Origin: Chitinophagaceae bacterium
GTDB taxonomy: Bacteria; Bacteroidota; Bacteroidia; Chitinophagales; Chitinophagaceae
Direction of reading: 5' to 3'
NCBI GenBank assembly: GCA_947447005.1
Contig: CANFHO010000017.1
Span: forward strand, 1 to 37,536
Length of the DNA stretch: 37,536 bases
The notes under the pieces are model-generated. The model searched no databases. It saw only the letters and a list, made by a program, of their open reading frames with translations, and was not told the origin of the DNA. How positions within the stretch are numbered: position 1 is the stretch's first letter; each line of letters starts with the position of its first letter. Position numbers and translations under genes: made by a program. Of the stretch, positions 8,536-16,354 are shown one piece after another.

Positions 8536-9482
8536 TACATTGATATTTTATATACTACCATTGAACAAATTCCTGCGAGCATGATCAGTTTTATAAAAAG
8601 ACTAATCCTACGCATATGTGCAGGCATTGAAGATTTAATTATTAATCTTCTTACATAAAATAAAGGAAGCAATACCAAAAAAAATAAATAGACAATAATC
8701 AAATTGCCCCCTTGCATCATCATATAGTATATAATGATGACAATGAATAGATTTATTAAAAGTATAAGGCCATTCAATATTATTTTTGTGATTGAGAATC
8801 CCCATGCAATGGGAATAGTATTACATTCATTTCTTCTGTCTCCATCCATATCCTCTAGATCTTTCACTATTTCCCTTAATAGTGACATTAAAAATGCAAA
8901 ACCGCTATATAAAATGGCATATTTAAATAGTGAAATTGAAGTTTTGAAATTTGATTCTACATTCTTAAAAAATATAAAATCTGTTTCACATAAGTATAAA
9001 ATAAAAACAACCCATGCAGTTAAGAGAGAAATGATAATATTTCCATAAAACAATTTTTTCTTAAGGGTTGTCGAATAATACCATAACAATAAAACACATA
9101 GAATATTAATAAATAAAATTGATAATCTTTCTATTCTGAAAGCGATATATCCGGTAATAATGATACCGATGAGTGAAAACAAAAGATGAAGCATAATGGC
9201 AGTTCTTTTGCTTATAATACTTCCTATGAATGTTCTATTGGGTTTGTTAATAAGATCTATATTAACATCAAAATAATCATTTATGATATAACCTCCTGCA
9301 GCAATTAGCACAGAAGCAAGCATGATAAGATATAAGCCTGTTGAATCCAGGTTAGGATATAATGAACCTTGTTTTTCATAAATGGGCAAAAGAATAAAAT
9401 GATAGAAAACATATTGCGTAAACAATATGAAAAACAAATTAATTGTTCTGATCAGTTTTACAAATCCAATGATCTTATTCAT
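8535..9482 (-). CDS. UbiA-family membrane prenyltransferase
   Basis: Integral membrane enzyme that transfers a polyprenyl chain to an acceptor. The 315-residue protein has about eight or nine hydrophobic helices and both UbiA aspartate motifs: NDYFDVNID (NDxxDxxxD) near residue 67 and DLEDMDGDRR near residue 208, which bind the magnesium-pyrophosphate of the donor. Similar genes beside maf and a KdsC-like phosphatase in Bacteroidota are often annotated geranylgeranylglycerol-phosphate geranylgeranyltransferase; I cannot confirm that substrate. It begins 5 bases after the kdsC-like stop and overlaps maf by one base, so the three genes form a tight operon. Confidence 0.88.
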   Translation of the reverse strand: MNKIIGFVKLIRTINLFFILFTQYVFYHFILLPIYEKQGSLYPNLDSTGLYLIMLASVLIAAGGYIINDYFDVNIDLINKPNRTFIGSIISKRTAIMLHLLFSLIGIIITGYIAFRIERLSILFINILCVLLLWYYSTTLKKKLFYGNIIISLLTAWVVFILYLCETDFIFFKNVESNFKTSISLFKYAILYSGFAFLMSLLREIVKDLEDMDGDRRNECNTIPIAWGFSITKIILNGLILLINLFIVIIIYYMMMQGGNLIIVYLFFLVLLPLFYVRRLIIKSSMPAHMRRISLFIKLIMLAGICSMVVYKISM

Positions 9483-9487
9483 GTTTT

Positions 9488-10009
9488 TTAAATACTGGAT
9501 ATTTGATGATCATTACTCCATAATCCCTGGCATCTCATTGTTTTTTCTATGATTTCACGAACAGAAGCATCTCCACCTTTCTTTTCACTGATAATATCAG
9601 CTGTCATTTTTATTTCTGGAACAGCATCTATTGGACATGCCTTTATCCCAGAAACAGAAAATGCAGCCAGGTCAGGTATATCATCACCCATGAAAAGTAC
9701 CTCATGTGTATTTAAGTGCAAATCAAGTGTTAGCGCTTCTAAGCATTGGGCTTTATCATTGATTTGTTGAAAAAAATATTTTACCCCTAATTTATTCAAT
9801 CTCTGTGCAACTTCTGATGAACTTGAACCAGTAATTACAGCAATATGCAACCCTTTTTTAATCGCAAGCTGTATGGCAAAGCCATCCTTTATGTCCATTT
9901 GCCTGAGCCATGAACCATCTGGAGATAATAAAATTTTCCCGTTGGTTAAAACTCCGTCTAAGTCGAATGCCAATAATTTTATTTTTTGAAGCCTTTCAAG
10001 AATAGACAT
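9488..10009 (-). CDS. KdsC-like HAD phosphatase
   Basis: Probable 3-deoxy-manno-octulosonate-8-phosphate phosphatase, which releases KDO for lipopolysaccharide core synthesis. The 173-residue length fits KdsC. HAD motif I is FDLDGVLTNG, with nucleophile Asp16 and Asp18. Motif II is the ITGSSS segment, and motif IV is the MGDDIPDLAAF segment. No cap domain is present, as in the C0 HAD type. It is first in the kdsC-ubiA-maf cluster, with a -7 box 16 bases upstream of the ATG. The close relation of KdsC to other C0 HAD sugar phosphatases leaves some doubt about substrate. Confidence 0.88.
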   Translation of the reverse strand: MSILERLQKIKLLAFDLDGVLTNGKILLSPDGSWLRQMDIKDGFAIQLAIKKGLHIAVITGSSSSEVAQRLNKLGVKYFFQQINDKAQCLEALTLDLHLNTHEVLFMGDDIPDLAAFSVSGIKACPIDAVPEIKMTADIISEKKGGDASVREIIEKTMRCQGLWSNDHQISSI

Positions 10010-10025
10010 ATTATTATTTGTTTTT

Positions 10026-10033
10026 CAAAGTTA
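10026..10033 (-). promoter_or_regulatory. -7 promoter box for the kdsC-ubiA-maf operon
   Basis: Minus-strand TAACTTTG matches TAnnTTTG exactly and ends 16 bases before the ATG of the kdsC-like gene. No TTG at the expected -33 distance was seen. Confidence 0.45.
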
Positions 10034-10058
10034 TATTTTGTGACCGAATAAACTATCA

Positions 10059-10085
10059 TTGGGTCAACAGCTTGGATTATCTTTG
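10059..10085 (+). promoter_or_regulatory. Bacteroidota-type promoter for the alpha/beta hydrolase gene
   Basis: TATCTTTG at 10078-10085 matches TAnnTTTG exactly; a TTG lies at 10059-10061 (16-base spacing, a little short). The box ends 16 bases before ATG 10102, and it lies downstream of a possible TTG start at 10018, which argues against that longer start. Confidence 0.45.
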
Positions 10086-10101
10086 CAAAAATTTTGAAAT
10101 C

Positions 10102-10947
10102 ATGACAACCAAAATGAAGTTAATGATTGGGATTTTGAGGTTTTATCTTCATTTTTTATCAATTATTTCAATCAAAAAGGCATCTTTGGTTGCTTTTAGA
10201 ATATTTTCTACCCCAATCAGAAAGGCAAAACCAATAAAACCTGATATTTTTTCAAAAGCTACCTCTGTCATGATCATTGTTGACGGCTTGAAAATAAAGG
10301 GCTATTCATGGGTAAAAAACAATCAAAAAAAAGCTCTTATTCTACATGGATTTGAATCCAGGGCCTATAATTTTGAAAAATATATTGAGCCTCTGATTGA
10401 TTTAGGATTTGATGTATATGCAATGGATGCCAAAGCTCATGGAGATAGCGAAGGGAAAACAATTGTATTACCCGACTATTTAGCAATGATAAAACAAATG
10501 GAATTCCAATTTGGGAAATTTGATATCTATTTGGGTCATTCATTTGGAGGATTGGCATTGTCACTCTACTTGGAATCAAATCCCAATCCTGCATCAAAAG
10601 CAATTTTGATTGCCCCAGCAACTGAAACATCAACAGCAATCAACATGTTTTGTAAATTCTTGAAGCTAAACTCCAAAATTGAATCTCAAATACATGGATT
10701 GATTCTAGCCAGAGCTGGATTAGCAGTTGATTTTTTTTCAATTAAACGAGCACTTCCCCATATAAAAAGTAAAATTTTGTGGATTCATGACCTGAATGAT
10801 GATATAACGCCATATAAAGATGCCAAATTGGTATTCGACACAAAACAAGCAAATGCCACTTTTATTACAACAAATGGTTTGGGTCATCGCAGGATATACA
10901 AAGATGAAAAGGTGATGAAACAAATTTTCAAATACATTGCAGAGTAA
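10102..10947 (+). CDS. Alpha/beta hydrolase
   Basis: Serine hydrolase of the alpha/beta fold; substrate unknown. The nucleophile elbow is GHSFGG with Ser147, the oxyanion region is LHGFESRAYNF, and the catalytic His is probably His262 in GLGHRR; an acidic residue in HDLNDDITP is the likely third member. An N-terminal hydrophobic stretch (about residues 8-25) may be a membrane anchor. I start it at ATG 10102 (MTTKMKLMIG), giving 281 residues, because the upstream TTG start would lie before the promoter box. It diverges from the kdsC-like gene. After it, 10948-11138 is a gap of 191 bases in which I see no gene or terminator. Confidence 0.85.
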   Translation: MTTKMKLMIGILRFYLHFLSIISIKKASLVAFRIFSTPIRKAKPIKPDIFSKATSVMIIVDGLKIKGYSWVKNNQKKALILHGFESRAYNFEKYIEPLIDLGFDVYAMDAKAHGDSEGKTIVLPDYLAMIKQMEFQFGKFDIYLGHSFGGLALSLYLESNPNPASKAILIAPATETSTAINMFCKFLKLNSKIESQIHGLILARAGLAVDFFSIKRALPHIKSKILWIHDLNDDITPYKDAKLVFDTKQANATFITTNGLGHRRIYKDEKVMKQIFKYIAE

Positions 10948-11138
10948 AATCAAAAAAGAGGATTTCACATATATTTTGGGGATAAAAGCATTTAAATTAT
11001 CGCAATTTTCCATTGTCATTGTCATCCAAATTATTTCCTTTTACAGAGGAATTTTGTAAAAATCCTTCTCTTTAGCTTATTATTGCATCGGTATTAAGCA
11101 AAAAGAGACGTAATAAATTAGAATAAGAACAGAGAAGA

Positions 11139-13481
11139 ATGGCAAAGAATTTATTGATTGTTGAGTCGCCTGCGAAAGCAAAAACCATCGAAAAGATCCT
11201 TGGATCCGATTTTGAGGTAAAGAGCTGTTATGGACATATTCGTGACCTGGAAAAGGACGAAATGGGCATAGATGTTAAGAAAGGTTTCAAGCCAAGATAC
11301 ATCGTTCCAGAGGATAAACAAAAGGTAGTAAAAGAGCTAAAACAACTTGCCAAAAAATCAGGCGAAGTTTGGTTGGCAACGGATGAGGACCGAGAAGGAG
11401 AAGCTATCAGTTGGCATTTATGTGAAGTTTTAGATCTTGATCCTTTGATTACCAAAAGAATTGTTTTTCATGAAATTACCAAACCTGCCATAAAATCTGC
11501 TGTTGACAAACCAAGAACAGTCAATATGAATTTGGTTAATGCACAACAAGCGAGAAGAATTTTGGATAGAATTGTTGGTTTTGAGTTATCCCCTGTTCTC
11601 TGGAGAAAAATGAGCATGAGAGGAAATCTCAGTGCAGGTAGGGTTCAAAGTGTTGCGGTGAGAATAATTGTAGAAAGGGAAAGAGCTATCAATGCTTTTA
11701 AAGCCATTAGCAGTTTCAAAGTAGAAGGCTTTTTTCATGCCAAAGATTTAAATGGAAAAAAAATAATTTTCAAAGCTGAAGGCTCAAAGAAAGCCAATGC
11801 TGAAGATGCTGAACAGTTTTTGAATGGCTGCATAGGTGCTTCTTACAAGGTGACAGATATTCAAAAGAAGCCAGCAAGAAAATCTCCAGCCGCACCATTT
11901 ACAACATCAACACTCCAACAGGAAGCCAGCAGAAAATTAGGCTATGGGGTTAGTAAAACCATGTTAATTGCTCAGAAATTATATGAAGCAGGCCATATAA
12001 CTTATATGAGGACTGACAGTGTAAATTTGAGTGACACTGCTATGCAGGATATTTCCAAGCAAATTGCTTCAAGCTATGGAAAGGAATATCTCCAAACACG
12101 GAAATTCAAAAACAAAAATGAATCAGCTCAAGAAGCACATGAAGCCATCAGACCAACCTACATGGATAAAAACCAAGTAGATATTGCAGATGGCCAACGT
12201 CTATATGATTTGATTTGGAAGAGGACAATGGCATCTCAGATGTCTGATGCGGAACTAGAAAAAACAGTTGCCCAAATCAATATTTCTACCAACTCAGAGA
12301 TTCTCCAGGCGGAAGGCGAAGTCATGAAATTTGATGGTTTCTTGAAAGTATATAATGAAGGTAGAGACGAAGAGGATGAAATGGAAGAACAAAGCACAGA
12401 AGGTATGCTTCCTCCATTGGTTGTAGGACAATCACTTGAATTAAAGGAGTTATTGGCAACTGAAAGATATACCAGGCCACAGCCCCGCTATACAGAAGCC
12501 TCTTTGGTGAAGAAACTGGAAGAACTTGGTATTGGTCGACCTTCAACATACGCTCCTACCATTTCAACTGTTTTGAAAAGAGGTTATGTAGAAAAGAGAG
12601 ACAAAGAAGGTATAAAAAGAGACTTCCGCTTACTGAAACTCAGTGAAAACAAGATAACTAAAGTTATTGAACAAGAGAATACAGGTGCTGAAAAATCTAA
12701 GTTATTCCCAACCGATTTGGGTGCTGTTATAACAGATTTTTTAATACAACATTTCGACAATGTAATGGATTATGGGTTCACAGCTAAAATAGAAAATGAG
12801 TTCGACAATATTGCAGATGGCAAGGAAGATTGGAGCTTAATGCTAAATGAATTCTATAAGCCTTTCAAGAAAGAAGTTGAGGAAACAATGGAGAAGGCTG
12901 AAAGAATCAGCGGTGAACGTGATCTTGGTATCGATCCGGTTTCTGGTAAAAAAGTTATTGCAAGAATGGGACGTTATGGACCAATGGTGCAGATAGGTGA
13001 TTCTGCTGACACGGAAGATAAACCCAAATTTGCCAAACTTAAAACAGATCAAAGTATTGAAACCATTGTTTTAGATGAAGCGTTGGAATTATTCAAATTA
13101 CCAAGAACTTTAGGACAATTTGAAAATGAAAATGTTCAGGTAAATATTGGAAGATTTGGTCCTTATATAGCGCATGACAAACAGTTCTACTCCCTTCCAA
13201 AAGAGTTTGATCCATATGAAGTAACACTGGAAGAAGCAACGCCTATCATTACGGAAAAAAGACAGGCTAAGAGTGAGAGAACAATAAAGGTGTTTGAAAA
13301 AGAGAAAATTCAATTATTGAAAGGTCCATACGGACCATATATCAAAAAAGGATTGCGAAATTTTCCAATTCCAAAGGAACAACAAGACAATGTTCAAGAT
13401 CTCAAGATAGATGAAGTACAAAAAATGATTGAATACGCAATAGCCAACCCATCAAAAGGTAAAAGAAGAGCAAAAAAATAA
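11139..13481 (+). CDS. topA: DNA topoisomerase I (type IA)
   Basis: Relaxes negative supercoils through a transient 5'-phosphotyrosine break. The N-terminal TOPRIM domain shows LIVESPAKAKTIEKIL and the metal motif DEDREGE (residues 82-88). The catalytic tyrosine is Tyr289 in GHITYMRTDS. GIGRPSTYAPTIS marks the core domain. Instead of the C-terminal zinc ribbons of E. coli TopA, the last roughly 190 residues hold repeats with the pattern GRYGPMVQIG, GRFGPYIAHD and GPYGPYIKKG, which is the Toprim C-terminal repeat type seen in Bacteroidota; it ends in a basic tail. At 780 residues it is intact. Three small genes follow closely on the same strand. Confidence 0.97.
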   Translation: MAKNLLIVESPAKAKTIEKILGSDFEVKSCYGHIRDLEKDEMGIDVKKGFKPRYIVPEDKQKVVKELKQLAKKSGEVWLATDEDREGEAISWHLCEVLDLDPLITKRIVFHEITKPAIKSAVDKPRTVNMNLVNAQQARRILDRIVGFELSPVLWRKMSMRGNLSAGRVQSVAVRIIVERERAINAFKAISSFKVEGFFHAKDLNGKKIIFKAEGSKKANAEDAEQFLNGCIGASYKVTDIQKKPARKSPAAPFTTSTLQQEASRKLGYGVSKTMLIAQKLYEAGHITYMRTDSVNLSDTAMQDISKQIASSYGKEYLQTRKFKNKNESAQEAHEAIRPTYMDKNQVDIADGQRLYDLIWKRTMASQMSDAELEKTVAQINISTNSEILQAEGEVMKFDGFLKVYNEGRDEEDEMEEQSTEGMLPPLVVGQSLELKELLATERYTRPQPRYTEASLVKKLEELGIGRPSTYAPTISTVLKRGYVEKRDKEGIKRDFRLLKLSENKITKVIEQENTGAEKSKLFPTDLGAVITDFLIQHFDNVMDYGFTAKIENEFDNIADGKEDWSLMLNEFYKPFKKEVEETMEKAERISGERDLGIDPVSGKKVIARMGRYGPMVQIGDSADTEDKPKFAKLKTDQSIETIVLDEALELFKLPRTLGQFENENVQVNIGRFGPYIAHDKQFYSLPKEFDPYEVTLEEATPIITEKRQAKSERTIKVFEKEKIQLLKGPYGPYIKKGLRNFPIPKEQQDNVQDLKIDEVQKMIEYAIANPSKGKRRAKK

Positions 13482-13492
13482 TTTTCATTTCC

Positions 13493-14362
13493 ATGTCAGA
13501 AATATCAGGAGAAATAAATGCATTGATCAATCTGATCGATGATCCTGATGAAATTGTTTTCAATTCCATCAAAAAAAGATTTATTGGAATTGGGCCATCC
13601 ATGATTCCTCTGTTGAAAGAACAAATGGATTATACCCAAGATCTGTGGATCGCCAAAAAATATGATCACCTTATATTCAGTATTTCAATTGATCGATTTG
13701 AAAAACAAATAGCACTTTATAGAAATGGTGCAAGTCCAAACATTCTTGACATTTCAATTTATTTATCTCAATTCATTGATAATGAATTGGATAAGGAAAC
13801 TGTTTTGTTTGAAATTGACAAAATCAAAAGAAGTATATGGCTTGAATTGAATGATTATCTCACACCTTTGGAAGAAGTCAATATTTTTAATAAAATCCTT
13901 TTCTCCTACTATAAATTCAATGGAAAAATCCTTTCTCACACAAACATTGAAGAATTTTCACTGAGTAATTTATTGGTTTCCAAAACCGGGAATAGCTACC
14001 CTGTTGGTGCTTTATATCTTATCATGGCAGAGCTATTGAATATCCCTATTAAGTCTGTTAAACTTCCTAAGCAGAACCTATTGGCTTATATGACCAATCA
14101 AACTACCTATTCTGGAGACAGTAAAGAACTGTTGCTTTTTTATATAGATCCTTTAACTGGACAAATTTATACACAAAAGGATATTGATACCTATCTGAAG
14201 AAGATGAATGAAGAAGTCACTACTATTCAACCGCCTGTCAAATCAACACTTTCGTATATACATCAATGGTTATCTGAAATAGCAATGTATGAGAAAAAGA
14301 ATGGCGACAATGATAAACATAAAATCATATTGCAGAGCTTGGATTTATTAACTGAAAACTAA
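13493..14362 (+). CDS. SirB1-like transglutaminase-fold protein
   Basis: Uncharacterised cytoplasmic protein, 289 residues. The segment from about residue 85 (KETVLFEIDKIKRSIWLELN, then YYKFNGKI, LSNLLVSKTGNSYPVGALY and MAELLNIPIKSVKLPKQNLL) resembles the SirB1 N-terminal/transglutaminase-like family, though the catalytic cysteine expected in active transglutaminases is not evident: the position before the helix is occupied by SYPVGAL. It is therefore likely a non-catalytic version (inference). It starts 11 bases after topA and ends 5 bases before csaA, so it probably shares their transcript. Confidence 0.72.
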   Translation: MSEISGEINALINLIDDPDEIVFNSIKKRFIGIGPSMIPLLKEQMDYTQDLWIAKKYDHLIFSISIDRFEKQIALYRNGASPNILDISIYLSQFIDNELDKETVLFEIDKIKRSIWLELNDYLTPLEEVNIFNKILFSYYKFNGKILSHTNIEEFSLSNLLVSKTGNSYPVGALYLIMAELLNIPIKSVKLPKQNLLAYMTNQTTYSGDSKELLLFYIDPLTGQIYTQKDIDTYLKKMNEEVTTIQPPVKSTLSYIHQWLSEIAMYEKKNGDNDKHKIILQSLDLLTEN

Positions 14363-14367
14363 TTTCC

Positions 14368-14700
14368 ATGGAAATTAATTGGACAGATTTTGAAAAAATT
14401 GATATCAGATCCGGCACCATACTTTCAGCAATCAAATTTGAAAAAGCTATAAAACCCGCATTAAAACTGGAGATTGATTTTGGTCAATTGGGGATAAAAT
14501 GGTCTTCAGCTCAAATAACATATCATTATTCGCCAACTGAACTTGTTGGCAAACAAGTTATTGCTGTTGTCAATTTTCCCAAAAAACAAATTGCTAATTT
14601 TTTCAGTGAATGCCTTGTGTTAGGAGTATATGATGAGAATCAACAAGTAATTCTGCTTCAACCTGATAAATTTGTTCCTAATGGTTCAAAAATCGGATGA
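14368..14700 (+). CDS. csaA: CsaA-like tRNA-binding protein
   Basis: Small stand-alone tRNA-binding domain (EMAP/Arc1p-like OB fold), 110 residues, the normal CsaA length. Bacillus CsaA is a dimer with reported chaperone and tRNA-binding activity. Family landmarks are FEKIDIRSGTI at the N-terminus, LKLEIDFG, KWSSAQITYHYSPTELVGKQ and VVNFPKKQIANFFSE, and a C-terminal VPNGSKIG. It starts 5 bases after the SirB1-like gene and overlaps ogt by 20 bases, so all four genes from topA may be cotranscribed. Confidence 0.9.
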   Translation: MEINWTDFEKIDIRSGTILSAIKFEKAIKPALKLEIDFGQLGIKWSSAQITYHYSPTELVGKQVIAVVNFPKKQIANFFSECLVLGVYDENQQVILLQPDKFVPNGSKIG

Positions 14701-15190
14701 TTTGTTTTCCAGGCGACTCATTAAAACACCCGTTGGTTTAATGGAACTCTTGTACAGTAATAATGCCGTTCAATCATTATCTTTTATACATGAATCTTCA
14801 ACTGTTTTAAATGAATCAGAACCTGATTTATTTTCGCGTGATGTAACAAAACAACTTGAAAGTTATTTTCAAGGCAAATTGAAAAATTTTGATGTTAATA
14901 TTGAATTGAATGGGACATTTTTTCAAAATAGGGTTTGGAAAGAGTTGCAGTCCATTCCGTACGGAAAATTCATTTCGTACTCAGAACTCGCAATTAAACT
15001 TGGAAATGAATCACATACCCGAGCTGTTGCAACTTGTAATGCCAGGAATAAAATTCTAATTATAATCCCTTGTCATAGGGTAATTGGGAAAGATGGTAAA
15101 CTAACAGGCTATTCAGGAGGTTTAGACCGAAAAAGATGGCTATTAAACCATGAGTTGCATTATAAAAAAGATAAGTTCCTGCTATTTTAA
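14681..15190 (+). CDS. ogt: Methylated-DNA--protein-cysteine methyltransferase
   Basis: Repairs O6-methylguanine by irreversible transfer of the methyl group to its own cysteine. The acceptor is Cys131 in IIPCHRVIG, preceded by the DNA-binding helix region ISYSELAIKLG and TRAVATCNARN (Arg finger) and followed by GYSGGLDRKRWLL. I choose ATG 14681 (169 residues), which overlaps the csaA end by 20 bases; a TTG nine bases earlier is possible. The overlap points to translational coupling. The protein is a normal-length Ogt/MGMT; no Ada regulatory domain is fused. Confidence 0.94.
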   Translation: MVQKSDDLFSRRLIKTPVGLMELLYSNNAVQSLSFIHESSTVLNESEPDLFSRDVTKQLESYFQGKLKNFDVNIELNGTFFQNRVWKELQSIPYGKFISYSELAIKLGNESHTRAVATCNARNKILIIIPCHRVIGKDGKLTGYSGGLDRKRWLLNHELHYKKDKFLLF

Positions 15191-15296
15191 AACAATAATC
15201 CAAAACAAAGGTTTTAGGCTTGAAAAAGCATCATAAATGTACTATTTTTATACCTCTGTGAAATTCTACATTATTCCCAATCCATTCAATTGTTAT

Positions 15297-16337
15297 ATGA
15301 AACGAATTTTTACATTTTGCCTCTTGACCTTGATTGCATTTTCATGTGGAGAGAAAAAAGAAACCAAAAAAGCAGGTGGCGGAGGACAAAATAATGGTCC
15401 ACTTAAAGTTGAGGCGTTGATTATCAAGCCTTCCTCCTTATTAAATGAAATTGATATTGCAGGCAATATTCTTGCCAATGAAATGACAGAAATCAGACCA
15501 GAAATTTCAGGAAGGATTACCCAAATCAATTTCAAGGAAGGCACTACGGTGGCTAAGAATACCATTTTAGTAAAACTTTTTGATGGTGACCTTCAGGCAC
15601 AATTGAAAAAGTTAAAGGTCCAGCTGCAAATAGCCGAAAAAACTGAAGAGCGTCAAAGAGAATTATTAAAAATCAATGGAATCAGCCAACAAGATTATGA
15701 CTTAAGCTTGTTGCAAGTGAACAACATCAAGGCTGACATAGAACTCATTCAGGTTAGTATCACAAAAACAGAAATTCTTGCACCCTATGCAGGCCGTATT
15801 GGATTGAGAAATGTGAGTTTAGGTGCATATATCAATCCATCTAATATATTAACGACTTTAAGTCAGGTTGATAAAAAGAAAATTTCATTCAGTATACCAG
15901 AGAAATACAGTGCTGAAATTCATCCTGGAATGGGAATACAATTTAAAATTGAAGGATCTGACAAAGATTATCATGCTAACATTCTTGCTTCAGAAACAGT
16001 GATTGAATCAAATACAAGGAATCTTAAAATACTTGCGACCATCAATGAGTCTGATTCAAAGCTGGTTCCAGGTAGCTTTGCAAAGGTAAATCTTGTTTTA
16101 GGTACCAATAAAAATGCAATTCTGGTTCCATCTCAGGCCATTATTCCAAGTGCCAGATCAAAACAAGTTATTTTATATAGAGATGGTTCGCCAGAATTTG
16201 TTGATGTAAAACTTGGTGTAAGAAATGCAGAAACAGTTGAAATCACCAATGGAATCAATCAAGGTGATACACTTATTACAACTGGACTTCTTTTCATCAG
16301 AAAAGATTTAAAATTGAAACTTACCAAGATCCAATAG
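15297..16337 (+). CDS. RND efflux periplasmic adaptor lipoprotein
   Basis: Membrane fusion protein linking the inner-membrane pump to the outer-membrane channel. I start it at MKRIFTFCLLTL because this gives a lipoprotein signal with lipobox AFSC and Cys17 as the lipidated residue; an ATG 60 bases upstream would bury it. A Gly-rich linker follows. The paired lipoyl half-motifs (EIRPEISGRITQINFKEG near residue 62 and ILAPYAGRIGLRN near 160) flank a coiled-coil hairpin (about 98-145), and a beta-barrel and membrane-proximal domain follow. At 346 residues it is normal. The pump starts 17 bases downstream. A box TACCTCTG at 15251-15258 is one mismatch from the -7 consensus. Confidence 0.93.
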   Translation: MKRIFTFCLLTLIAFSCGEKKETKKAGGGGQNNGPLKVEALIIKPSSLLNEIDIAGNILANEMTEIRPEISGRITQINFKEGTTVAKNTILVKLFDGDLQAQLKKLKVQLQIAEKTEERQRELLKINGISQQDYDLSLLQVNNIKADIELIQVSITKTEILAPYAGRIGLRNVSLGAYINPSNILTTLSQVDKKKISFSIPEKYSAEIHPGMGIQFKIEGSDKDYHANILASETVIESNTRNLKILATINESDSKLVPGSFAKVNLVLGTNKNAILVPSQAIIPSARSKQVILYRDGSPEFVDVKLGVRNAETVEITNGINQGDTLITTGLLFIRKDLKLKLTKIQ

Positions 16338-16354
16338 AAATAAAACTGCAATAG

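Noticed and set aside
10018-10101. TTG start of the alpha/beta hydrolase
   Set aside because: It lies upstream of the -7 box at 10078-10085 and adds no conserved sequence.
10948-11138. Hidden small gene or RNA in the largest gap (before topA)
   Set aside because: No tRNA-like fold, terminator hairpin or convincing reading frame was seen; only a short direct repeat attgtcattgtc.
15251-15258. TACCTCTG as a promoter box for the RND operon
   Set aside because: One mismatch to the consensus, 38 bases from the start codon and no TTG at a fitting distance.
15237-15296. Upstream ATG of the RND adaptor
   Set aside because: The extra 20 residues would precede a clear lipoprotein signal peptide and lipobox, so ATG 15297 is preferred.
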